DNA from: Hymenoscyphus infarciens
Taxonomy: Eukaryota > Ascomycota > Leotiomycetes > Helotiales > Helotiaceae
Length of the DNA stretch: 64,000 nucleotides
Assembly (NCBI GenBank): GCA_001414345.1
Contig: LLCB01000106.1
Location: 62,001 to 126,000, forward strand
Direction: 5' to 3'
The translations under genes were made by a program, and so were the position numbers. Below, in pieces: positions 10,874 through 20,654 of this stretch. The notes under the pieces were generated by a model that had not been told where the DNA came from, ran no database searches, and saw only the letters and a program-made list of their open reading frames with translations. Positions within the stretch are counted from its first letter, which is position 1. Every line of letters begins with the position of its first letter.

Positions 10874-12740
10874 AATCAAATGCGCACTTAATGGAAGGAA
10901 GATGGGGTGGCAGAATTTTGCCTCGTCGAATCCTTATCCCATTTTTTGTACTGATGATGCGGCAGTCGGTGCTAGTGCATCCCACATAACCTGTACATTT
11001 GACCTGATATGACCCCATCTTGTGTTTGTACAAAAATCTTTCAATGCCCCATTTATCGACTACCTTTTGTTATATCAATATAAGCCCTTTTAATGGTGAT
11101 AATCTAAGCCGAAGTTTTCTGTAGTTTTCGAGTCATGATGATTGCACCTCGAACGCACCAGATCGCGTGGCCGACCCATCGTGAAAAGCCCTCAGATGAA
11201 CAACCCTAGATTTGGCAGGAATCTTCAAGCAGTTTAAGAGTTTCAGCTCTCGGAGCTTCTCGCACCCACTACCTATAGATGGTGCTGCTTTGAGTAAAAA
11301 TCTCAAGCTGTCAATAACCTTCGGTGCTGGGCTGATCATTCTATGGTCATGTACTTGCCTTCTTTACAAAACATGTCGCATTCAGATCACAAAAGCCTCG
11401 TCACAGTTTGCGAGATGCATTTCCTACCTAGTTGGGTCGCCCGGATGCCTTCTAGGTTAGGAACCTGGAAGGGAAACCCGTCCGAACCGGGACTAGCGTG
11501 GAGTAAAAGCCCCCCCTTCTGATTGAAAATTTTGAGCTTGGGTTTTTCCCCATCGGCAGTCTTCGGTTGTTGACAAGAACGGTCGAAGCCACCTCAATTG
11601 TCAGAATGAGTGTCGGGGGGTCAATCACGGGGTCTAGAAGCCCCGCTAGGAAACGGCAGAAGGCAGGACAATGTTCAGCCGTAGTTTGCCAAAGCTATGG
11701 ACTGGGTGTTGAACTGTGTTGAAGGCTATCTCTAGCACCAGGTGCGCGATGTGTTGATTGATGCGACGTTCCGTGGCTTTTTGCACCAGATACCTAGGTA
11801 TGATCGTCTCATGTCTTTCTATTGGATGTTAGTAATTGGTATCGCAACATAATTCGTTTCCCAGAATATGCTCCGCTATTAATGGCCGTACATGGTGCAT
11901 CTCCCACGAGTTCATTCGATGAGTTACCTAGGGCGCGCCATCTGAGCAAGAGCAGCTAAGCCCTGACATTTATGCAGTCTCGCCCCAGAGACTGTTTCCA
12001 CCATTGTCTACCTAGCTGTTGCGTCAAAGGTCAGGAGCATCGTGCCGTTCCCCATAAACTCAATGTCTATCACACCTTCCTTCGTGGAGGTAGGAATGGA
12101 ACTCAATGGTCTCGTTGTCTTACCTACCTAGGTAGGTAGACCTTCAAGGTCACATCCCAGCGGATTTGGGGAAGGAACGATATGTGTGCACCGCCATCGA
12201 GTAAAAAGTTCGGTTCATTGCTCCTGCCGTATTTAAGGACGTATGAACTACATTTCGAGCAATCAGACCCCTAAACTTTGCCACCTCATTCATGCTTTTA
12301 ATTGTCCGAAGTAAGTAATGGGATGGATGGGATATCATGCATCTCTCTCTTCTTGCCGATCCTTCACCACGGACCTCTATCAAACACAACTCAACTCAGC
12401 CCTTGCATTCCATGCCCAAGGTCCAATAAAACCCCAATACCTAAGAAGCAGAGAACCTGCCTAAGAAACATATGGAAATTGGAGGTCGCTCGCACACAAA
12501 TTGAGCCGACTGCTGTGAAGGAGCAAAGATCCCCCGCGCAACCTTGTATCACTGCACCTAGCATTGCTCTCTGCACCACGGTTTTCGCGGATTCAAAAAC
12601 ACTTTCCCCTAAATTGGCCTATCACAGTCAGCATGACACAAAATAGAAGACGTCCCGATGGAGGCGCAAGAAACATAACCCGTGCGATTTCTAGGTTGTA
12701 CATGGAGTTAACGAGAGGATGATTGTGGCATGGGAATACA
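10874..12740. other. Intergenic region of about 1.9 kb, no gene supported
   Basis: Composition is ordinary and not RIP-affected. The TIM21 3' UTR occupies the first part. Open frames here (for example 11212-11460 and 12302-12646) have no recognisable domain, and none forms a convincing gene. Visible structure: palindromes of the ACCTAGGT type (11790-11801 and 12121-12138), several further CCTAG copies (about 11,427, 11,928 and 12,008), and a small GC hairpin near 11,628-11,646 (CGGGG / CCCCG arms). No tRNA or snoRNA was recognised. Confidence 0.55.
12121..12138. repeat. Perfect 18-bp palindrome
   Basis: TACCTACCTAGGTAGGTA equals its own reverse complement. A shorter relative, ATACCTAGGTAT, is at 11790-11801. 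ACCTAGGT-type palindromes are common in intergenic DNA of filamentous ascomycetes. A protein-binding or hairpin role is possible but not shown. Confidence 0.8.
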
Positions 12741-12747
12741 TATATAA
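12741..12747 (+). promoter_or_regulatory. TATA box of the kelch-protein gene
   Basis: TATATAA followed by GGG lies about 100 bp upstream of the ATG at 12848. Downstream is a pyrimidine-rich leader (about 12,782-12,845, CT repeats with CTCACTCACT), a typical fungal core promoter with a CT-rich 5' UTR. This also argues that the upstream ATG at 12719 is not the translation start. Confidence 0.6.
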
Positions 12748-12847
12748 GGGCGGGAGACAGCTTAGAATTCCCTCCATCACCATCACTCATCTTCCTCTTT
12801 CATCTGCTTTACTTACTCACTCTTCCTCACTCACTCACTCACTTAGA

Positions 12848-13853
12848 ATGTACTCTCTCACTGTAATTGTAACCTTAACCATTGCCATAACCAGCAATGC
12901 ATTCCCCCTCCAACACCAAAAAGGAACCTGGGAAACCCTTCCTCCAATCCCTTTCTTCCCTCGACAAGAACACACATCTATCCATCTCCCCACTACAGAA
13001 AGCATCTACATCCTTGGTGGCATAACATCCTACAACCCAAACGCTACCAGTGACCCAACGACCGGCCTTGTACAACGTTTCCACCTCCCTTCCTCAACCT
13101 GGCACAACGTCACATCCCTTCCAAAACCAATGAACCACATCAACGCCGCCTCCGTCAATGGGAAAATCTACGCCCTAGGCGGTCTCGTCCCTTCAGCAGT
13201 AGGGTTCTGGGAAGCAGCTGCAGACTGTTTTGTCTATGATCCTCTATGTAATTGTTGGGAAACACTTCCTGATATGCCTGACAAGAGAGAGAGTGCGGCT
13301 ATGGGTGTTAAAGTGGGTGTGATCTACTCTGGAGGACTTTCAGAATTAGGTACTGTACAGGGGACTCTTGATACCGTTAGTTCTTATGATACGAAAACTA
13401 GGACTTGGAAGACTCTGCTTTCGTTACCAGCACCCAGAGGGAATGCTGGGGTGCGGTGGTTGGAGACGAGTATTTTGCTCTTGGGGGAAGAGATTTGGAC
13501 AGTTTAATACCAGTGATGCGTCTTTTGCGTTGGACTTGTGCGATGTTGAGAAGGGATGGACGATGAAGAGCGGGAAGATGCCAACGCCTCGTGGTGGGGT
13601 TTCTGCGGGGATGATTGGGGAGGAGATTTATGTTTTCGGGAAAGAAGGGTATCCGGCCGAGGGATCGGAGGGGGTGTTTAATCAGACTGAGGTTTATGAT
13701 GTGAAGAGGGATAGCGGGGGGCGACTGGCCCCCATGGTGGATCCCAGGAATGAGACGAGTGCTGTTGGAGTCGATGGGGTGATTTATATTCCTGGTGGTG
13801 GAGTCAAAATCAGCGGTGCCCCTGTTGACCTTTTCAATGCTTTTAAGCCTTGA
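12848..13853 (+). pseudogene. Secreted kelch-repeat beta-propeller protein gene with two one-base frameshifts
   Basis: The ATG opens a hydrophobic signal peptide (MYSLTVIVTLTIAITSNA, cleavage likely before FP). About six kelch repeats follow: YILGGITSY, YALGGLVPS, YSGGLSEL, then FALGGRD, YVFGKEG and YIPGGG, each with the downstream W/Y and P-R-(G/N/E) turns. Repeats 1-3 read in one frame, which stops at 13505-13507. The fourth repeat's core (AVVGDEYFALGGRD, about 13,453-13,496) reads in a second frame, and FNTSDASFALDL to the end (FNAFKP, stop 13851-13853) in a third. Loss of one base at the G run 13448-13451 and one at 13494-13498 explains both shifts; adding two bases gives exactly 336 codons. 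Such secreted kelch proteins have no firmly known substrate. A 52-bp phase-0 intron (13451-13502) could also join the outer frames, but its donor GTGCGG is poor, it has no branch site, and it would delete the fourth repeat's core. Sequencing error is possible. Confidence 0.75.
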
Positions 13854-16249
13854 TTGAAAAAAGGGTTATGTCTCTGGGTAAGATTACACATAGATTTTGA
13901 GCACGGTTTGTCTGAGAAGCCTGTGGTTTTTTGAACTATTAATAATAATAAACGGCTATAGAGATAGGTAGAAGTTAAACGAAGGAGAACGGGTATAATA
14001 TCAGATAATAAGGCTCTATAGTCGGTTGCGAGTTAAGCTTCCCTGGTTTTAAAACGCAGAGAAAAGCTGAGAAAAGTTTAAAAAAGTCTATGTCTTAGGA
14101 AAGAACTAGGAAAAGCCTCTCTAATACCTCTCCTCTTTTTCTAGATTAAGGACTCTTTATTACTCTCTGTCTTCTTCTTCTTCTTCTTTATCTCTATAAT
14201 CCCCTTTATTAGGAGTATTATAGTTGTTCTCTTTAAGTATAGCTACTAAGTATTCTTTATAAGCCTTCTTATTCTTCTCACTTACCTCGAACTTTTTATA
14301 TCTCCTCTATATCTCTTATACTTAGAACTTCCTTTTATTAATCTACTCCTCCTCCTCTCTTCTCTTCTTCTCTCTTTTACTTCTCTTCTTATCTTTGTCT
14401 CTCTTCTTCTATCTTCCTCCTTCTCTCTCTACTACTCTATCTTCTCTACTCTCTCTCTCCTTCTTCTCGTTCTTCTCTTATCTATATTATTATTATTATT
14501 AAGAGTAGGTAATGTTTTAAGCTATAATAAGCTTCTAATATAAGAGGCTAAAATTAGTAAAGTATTTATTAAAGATAAGTTAGTTATACTTCTTACTTTA
14601 ATTAAAGTTATTTATAATTTCTTAGAGATTAGAAGCGTTATTACTATCTAGAATAGTAGTAATCTTTTTATATTAAGTAAGTCGTAGAGCTATTATTATA
14701 ATATTTAGAAAAGAGATTTTAAGATATAGACTTTTTAAAACTTTTTTCGGCTTTTCTTAGCTCTTTAAAAAAGAGAAAGCTTAACTTATAACTTATAGTA
14801 TTCTAAAGCACTTCTTCTATATTATACTATATTCTTAGTCTCGTTTTCTATAACTACTTAATAAGACTCTCTTAAAGATATCTTAGAAAGTATAAACTCG
14901 AGTTATCTTTATATTATAAAGCGCTGATAATATTCGAGAGCGAGTGATAAAGAAAGGGATCGTGTTACCTTATACCTATGGCGCTTTTAGAAGCTGTCTA
15001 GTAACTCTCTACGGTTGCCGACATATTTGCTTAAGCGTGTCTGATAGGCGTCTTAGTTTAGAGGAGTATTAAGCTATTAATATTAGTAAGCATATCAGAA
15101 ATCATAGATATAGTATATACTTTATCCTAACTAGGAAACCTTAGTTTATAAGTAACTTTACTACTTATTTTGAAAAACTTTCTATAATAATCTTAAAGGT
15201 TAGAGCGATTTACTCTAGGCTAATAGAGTATAAAACAATATTTACAACTGCTACTAAGTTCTAAGTAGCTATTTGTGATTTTTATATTACTCTTATTAAG
15301 TTCTATTTAGCTTCTATAATATTTCTATACTAGAAAAGTTATAGATATCTATAGAATATCTGTGGTTTTCTACTTACGATTACTTAGGACTTAGCTAAAT
15401 CACCAAAGCTATTTAGTCGCCTTTTAATGAAAACTTCGGTTATTTTGAATCCCTAGAATATTAGTGAAGCATTATTGATATCGAAAGTACTCTTACATCT
15501 ATATAGCTAGCGTAGACAGCGCTATATATAGCAAATAGAACTATACAAAGCTTCGTAGAGTAGAGAGCTATACTCTCTTATTCGAACCTAAACATAGACC
15601 GAAGACTTCAAGTCGACCGCATTGCTTTGCTAAGAGTGAGACTACTTCTTCAATATAGAAGCGGAAGAGAACTAGTAATAAAACCGACTCTAAGAATCGA
15701 AACGTTAAGCTTTGCTTAACTACCTTTCATAATATAATAAATTATTAACGAAATTATATAAAAGGGAATCTAGACACGGGTGGATAGCTACTTAATTCGC
15801 AAGAGTATCTATATTAGTAGGCGGCTTACTTCTCTAGTATATTAGAGAACGTAAGTCTTTCTCTATCTTATTATATCAACCAGAGTGATATACATGTCCG
15901 CCGGCTCGGGAAAAACGCTTATAACGTATATGCCGGCGTGTTTCTAGTTGAAGTCACCTGTTAACTTGATTCTAGGTGATTAAACACGTCATCTGTAAGG
16001 CTACTTCCAACGACACTTTCATAGTGTTATACTTCTTCTATAATATAATAAACCGTAGAGTTTAAATAGTAGTACGATACTTAGAAGTTTACTTAGACAT
16101 TGCCTTATAAAGAGCGACCTAGCGCCGAATATAGAAGCGAAACTCGATTAATTCCAGAGGTCTTACTACTTACATGCCCTCTACTAGGGTTTTGAGCTAG
16201 TATCAACTTAGACTTAATACCGGTTTAATACCGGTTCAAGATATTAGTT
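13854..16249. other. AT-rich and partly RIP-decayed DNA, no intact gene
   Basis: From about 13,930 CpA and TpG become scarce and all frames break. Between about 14,900 and 16,200 decay is milder, with CpG-containing remnants. Two traces stand out: a Lys/Glu-rich minus-strand reading at 14,150-14,480 and a Walker-A-like AGSGKT on the plus strand at 15,900-15,917. Neither identifies a family. No inverted ends were found. Confidence 0.55.
14150..14480 (-). pseudogene. Decayed Lys/Glu/Arg-rich reading frame, family unknown
   Basis: The plus strand is a long CT-rich stretch. The minus strand reads with few stops as a highly charged coiled-coil-like sequence containing KKFEVSEKNKKAYKEYLVAI and ending in an acidic KEEEEEDRE tail followed by two stops. 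The stops inside it lie where CAG or TGG could have been mutated by RIP. It could be the C-terminal part of a transposon protein. Simple CT repeat expansion would give a similar look, so confidence is low. Confidence 0.3.
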
Positions 16250-16395
16250 ATTTCTTGAAGTAGCTCTAATACGTTTTATAAAACGATTCAAGGGAATTTA
16301 AGCCGATTTATAAAACGATTTAAAGTAAGAAACCGATTTATAAAACGATTTAAGGTAATTTAAGCTGATTTATAAAACGATTTAAAATTAGAAAC
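16250..16395 (+). repeat. Minisatellite with GATTTATAAAACGATT units
   Basis: Several copies of a unit of about 28-50 bp sharing 'cgatttataaaacgattta' run into the first E copy. The same repeat, in inverted orientation and expanded to a dozen or more copies, lies next to the third E copy at 23,640-24,010. It therefore belongs to the E repeat family as a subterminal array. Confidence 0.7.
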
Positions 16396-17192
16396 TAACT
16401 TATAATCTAGCTCTTAACTTAGTTTAAAAAATATGTTAAAAATAAAGTACTTAGAAGAAAAAAAAAAGTCTAGAGAGAGTGTTTTTTTTTTCAAAGGCGA
16501 TTTAAGTAGCTTTTTACATATTAACTTTAATTAGTAATTATATATTAATAATCCTTAGAATTAGGGCTATAAGCATATAAAAAATAAAAGTCACATGACT
16601 AAAGTAGGTCATATAGTAGGGCGTGGCTTTCGTACTAGGGTCGCTCTTGCCGAACACGGTGTGCTACGTACAACTAGCTACGTAACCGCTAAGACCTAGC
16701 GCACGGGCCACCCCCACCTTCGACTTCGACCGACTTCGACTTCGACATCTTCGACTTCGACACTTCACTTCAACGACGACGACGACGACGACGACGATAA
16801 CTATCTCTCGCTATCGCATCGCATTCGTTACTCGGCATCGGGCCGCTTATCGGCATTATAATCCACATCGTCTTCGTCGCATTCGCTACCCCGGTCAATT
16901 CCACGTCGTCGAATAATAACCCTTCTTTTTCGACGATTTAGGCACATTTCACGGTCGGACTTTCGGCAGAGCGAATCAGAAGCCTCGGATTTGTCATCTA
17001 CGTTATCGCTGTCGCTATCGCTGTCGCTGTCGCTTTTACAGTACGTACTGTTTCCACCCTTACTTCCTAAACTGACGTACGTGCCTTATAGTTTCCGACC
17101 GACCGACCGACCGATCGATCGAACCAATCACATCGAGGCATACATACAGGGATGACGTCATTTGGGTCGGTGGAACATTCGGTAGAATAATC

Positions 17193-17289
17193 GGTGGAAT
17201 CAGTGGAATTGGTGGAATTAGTGGAATTGGTGGAATTGGTGGAATTGGTGGAATTGGTGGAATTAGTGGAATTGGTGGAATTGGTGGAA
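17193..17289. repeat. 9-bp tandem repeat (GGAATTGGT)n
   Basis: About ten units of GTGGAATTG with A/G variation at one position. The minus strand reads as a Ser-Thr-Asn repeat starting from an ATG at 17,321. The same array is present in a RIP-mutated, shorter form in the second E copy (about 19,850-19,915). Confidence 0.85.
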
Positions 17290-17571
17290 GCAGGACTCGG
17301 GCATTCGACGAACCAGGGCATGTTGTATAAGAGTAGTGTAGCTACGTAATATAGGCCTAATCACGTGATTTCAGTCTTTTTTGATATATATTCGCTAGTG
17401 ATAAATAGTTTTTAGTACTAATTTAAGGCTACTCTAATACTAAGTTACTAGTTTAAGGCGGGTCTAGAATTAAGTTGAACTAGTGTCCAACACTGACTTA
17501 ACTCACCTAACCCGGTTCATAACCCGGTTCGACTCGCTAAAACGAGTTCGACTCGCTAAAACGAGTCGGGT

Positions 17572-17759
17572 TTTACTGCCATGAACCATCTTAAGTCGGT
17601 TTCAAAGCATATTCAACCTAGTTCTTGAATCATTTTAAACTACTTTAATCTAGTTTATAAACTAGCTCGAACACGCTTCTAGAATCGGTCTAAATCACCT
17701 TGAGTCAGGGTTGAACCGGATTCAACCCCGTCTCAAAACCCTCGCTAGTTGGCAGTAAA
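17572..17759. repeat. Terminal segment of E bounded by 10-bp inverted repeats
   Basis: TTTACTGCCA at 17,572-17,581 is the exact complement of TGGCAGTAAA at 17,750-17,759. The enclosed 190 bp is present at the end of both E1 and E2, where the ends read TTTACTACTA and TTAGTAGTAAA. It could be a small MITE carried within E, or one terminal structure of E itself. Confidence 0.5.
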
Positions 17760-17760
17760 G

Positions 17761-20387
17761 TAACTTATAATCTAGTACTTAACTTAGTTTAAAAAACATG
17801 TCTAAAATAAAGTACTTAGAAGAAAAAATAAAAAGTCTAGAGAGAGTGTTTTTTTTTTCAAAGGCAATCAAGCGGCTTTTTATATATTAACTTTAATTAG
17901 TAAGTATATATTAATAATCCTTAGAATTAGGGCTATAAGCATATAAAAAATAGAAGTCACGTGACTAAAGTGGGTCACATGGTAGAGCGTAGCTTTCGTA
18001 CCAGGGTCGCTCTTGCCGAACACGGTACACTACGTATAACTAGCTACGTAACCGCCAAGACCTAGCGTACGGGCTACTCCCACCTTCGACTTCGACATCT
18101 TCGACTTCAACATCTTCGACTTTAACACTTTACTTCGACGACGACGACAATAACGATAATAACTATCTATTACTATCGTATTATATTCCTTACTTAGTAT
18201 TAGTATTAGGCTGCTTATTAGTATTATAATCTAGGTTATATTTGTTATATTCGCTACCCTAGTCTATTCTACGTTATTAAATAATATTAGCTAGTATAGG
18301 TATATTTCATAGTTAAACTTTTAGTAGAGTAAATAAGAAGCTCTAAATTAGTTACTTAGTAAATTAGAAGCATTAGATTTATTATCTATGTTATTACTAT
18401 TACTATTACTATCGCTATTACTATTACTTTTATAATATATAAGAGTTAGGGCTATAGCTAGTAGGCCCTCTAAGCAAACTCTACTAAATTAATACTTATT
18501 ACTTAAAAATCTATTATAAATCTAACTTTAAGTCTTTTATCTTAAAACTTATATATATTATTAATAAATAGTAGTTAATCCTTTTACTTTAATAATATCT
18601 TCTAACTTATAAGTTAATTACTTAGTATATTACTTATAATTATATAGATCTACTAAATCTTAGAGCTTTTAAATCTCTCTAATTAATCCCTTTTTAGAAG
18701 TTAGTATAAAAGGCAACTTCTTTAACTCTTCTTTTATCTACTACTAAACCTTCTTTATTATGTTTAAATTAGGTAAAAAAGGAGACTAATTAAAGCTATA
18801 AATATTATATTTAAGCTTAGCTAAACGAGTATATCTTTTATATACTTTTAAACCGTCCTCTATAAAGATATAATTAGTATTAAGCTTATTAAATAGTAGA
18901 AAAATAACTAGTTTAAGAACTTAATCCTTATATACCTAAGAATTTACTTCTTTATAGCCTTATTCCTTCTCTAGAAAGATAAGAGAGGACTTATAATCCT
19001 AGCTAATTATACTCTAAATTATAACTAATACTCTTCTTAAGTGATATATTAACTAAATATAGTCTAGATACCTCTTTTTATCTATATACTATATTACTTA
19101 AACTCTTTTACTCTTTTTAAGCTTAAATATATACTTATCTAACTATATAACCTTCTTCTAGTCCCTCTTTTACTTATAAGTAGCTACCTAATCTAATATC
19201 CTCTACTAATAGTATAATAATATAAAAGTAAAACGTTTTTTTATTTATATTTAGCTAATAAAGGGTTAAGGATATATAATATATTATTAGTAGCTAGTAT
19301 AGCAAAGTTCTTAGTAGATAGTATAAGGAGAAGTAGGTAAGTTAAGAGCGTTTTTAACTTATAAAAAAGATATTTAATAAGTAGTATAATTTTAAGATAT
19401 AAACTAAAGAATTTAGTAGATATATTATTTAAATAGTAATCTTTTTTAATATTACTTCTCTTTATAAGTTATTTAACTTAAATTAACCTTATAGATCCTT
19501 TATATAGTACTCTAGGATTTTCTATCTATTTAGGCTTAGTATACTCTAATACGCTTTAGTATAGGCTAATTCTAGCTAGGCTTATATATATAAGAGGGAG
19601 AGAGTATTCGGTCTACTATCTTTAATTTAAAGAGTTTTAGTTAAAAGGTTAAATTATAATAGGTTTTTAAAAAGGGAGTATTAGAAATTAAGGTAGAGGG
19701 TTATCTTACTTAGAGAGGCCTACTAGCTATAGCTCTAACTTTTACTATTTCTACTCTTACTTCTTAAACTAACGTATATACCTTATAGTTTCTAACTAAC
19801 TAATCTAACTAATTAAATCGTGGTATATATATAAAGATAATGTTATTTAAGTTAGTAGAATATTTAGTAGAATAATTAGTAGAATCGGTGGAATTAGTAG
19901 AATTAGTAGAAGTAGAACTTAGACTTAGGTATTTAATAAACTAGGGTATGTTATATAAGAGTAGTATAGTTATATAATATATAGCTAATTATATAATTTT
20001 AGTCTTTTTTATATATATTCTTTAGTAATTTTAAATAATTTTTAATACTAATTTAAAACTACTCTAATACTAAGTTACTACTAGTTTAAGGTAGGTCTAG
20101 AATTAAGTTAAGATAGGTTTAAAACTAAGTTAATACTAGTTTAAGGTAGGTCTAATACTAACTTAACTTACCTAACCTAGTTTAACTTACTAAAACAAGT
20201 TAGGTTTTACTACTATAAATTATCTTAAGTTAGTTTTAAAGTATATTAAACCTAGTTCTTAAATTATTTTAAACTACTACTTTAATCTATTTTATAAACT
20301 AGCTCGAATACGCTTCTAGAGTTAGTCTAAATCACCTCTAAACTCGATTTAACCCTAACTTAAAACCCTTATAAGTTAGTAGTAAAG
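17761..20387 (+). repeat. Repeat unit E, copy 2 (RIP-mutated, interrupted by a Tc1/mariner relic)
   Basis: This follows copy 1 directly, head to tail. Left part 17,761-18,441 and right part 19,743-20,387 align in order with copy 1 over the whole unit. Removing the 1.3-kb nested element gives about 1.32 kb, close to the 1.36 kb of copy 1. The differences are overwhelmingly C-to-T and G-to-A, increasing along the unit: the first 350 bp are well kept while the centre and right side are saturated. Confidence 0.75.
18442..19742 (-). mobile_element. Tc1/mariner DNA transposon relic nested in E copy 2
   Basis: The left end AGAGTTAGGGCTATAGCTAG and the reverse complement of the right end, AAAGTTAGAGCTATAGCTAG, are near-identical TIRs continuing through GTAGGCC-CTCTAAG. 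The element splits E exactly at the TA of the sequence that is CAGTACGTACTG in copy 1, leaving TA at 18,440-18,441 and 19,743-19,744. The minus strand near 18,866-18,709 reads FIEDG...KVYK...FN*SPFLPNLNIIKKV***IKEELKKLP. This is the end of a Tc1-type DDE transposase in which the DLN aspartate and the catalytic Glu have become Asn and Lys and the Trp codons are stops. Its length of 1,301 bp is normal for the superfamily. It is dead. Confidence 0.88.
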
Positions 20388-20654
20388 TATATATATAATT
20401 TATACTAGTATATATTTACTCTCTAACTACTTTATTATATAACTATTCTTATAATAAAGTACTAAAATAAAGGATTCTTTATTTTATTACTTTAAAGTAT
20501 TACTTACTCTAATATATTATAGATATATATTTATATAATATACTTATTAAGCTTAGTAAATAAGCTTATATAATATTTAATATATAATCTTAAGTAACTT
20601 ATAGCCTACTATTTTATAAGTAGCTTTTATAACTCTAATTATACTAGTAATATT
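20388..20654. other. AT-rich gap with a short plus-strand copia-B fragment
   Basis: No gene. The last 50 bases or so ('ttttataagtagcttttata' from about 20,611) are nearly identical to 31,505-31,550 in the RNase H region of copia-B in the plus orientation. They directly abut an inverted copia-B LTR, so this is a rearranged junction rather than a simple insertion. Confidence 0.5.

Larger units (their letters stand above)
16396..17760 (+). repeat. Repeat unit E, copy 1 (1.36 kb, mostly spared by RIP)
   Basis: The unit begins TAACTTATAATCTAG and ends GGCAGTAAAG and is repeated immediately downstream. The two edges are AT-rich, but about 16,600-17,350 keeps normal CpA, TpG and CpG content. The centre is full of simple repeats: TTCGAC hexamers (about 16,718-16,765), (GAC)n at 16,773-16,797, GCTGTC/GCTATC units at about 17,005-17,035, GACC/GATC at 17,096-17,122 and a 9-bp GGAATTGGT array. 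On the minus strand these read as Ser-Asp and Thr-Asn-Ser runs. E-box-like GTCACATGAC and ATCACGTGAT lie near each side. I recognise no transposase or known gene; class unknown. Confidence 0.7.

Noticed and set aside
11212..11460. 82-aa open frame with a hydrophobic segment
   Set aside because: It has no ATG at its start, no recognisable family, and sits in otherwise featureless intergenic DNA.
12302..12646. 114-aa open frame on the plus strand
   Set aside because: No domain or codon bias suggesting a gene, and an overlapping antisense frame exists; considered chance.
13451..13502. 52-bp GT-AG intron in the kelch gene that would join the outer frames
   Set aside because: Length and phase fit, but the donor GTGCGG is poor, no branch site is visible, and the interval encodes the fourth kelch repeat's core in the third frame. 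Two frameshifts explain the data better; RNA evidence could overturn this.
17067..17321. 84-aa Ser-Thr-Asn-rich protein on the minus strand
   Set aside because: It is the translation of a 9-bp tandem repeat plus flanks inside repeat E. Without transcripts it is not called as a gene.
17520..17560. GGTTCGACTC resembling a tRNA B box
   Set aside because: It occurs in a local repeat of CGAGTTCGACTCGCTAAAA. No A box, anticodon arm or acceptor stem could be built around it.
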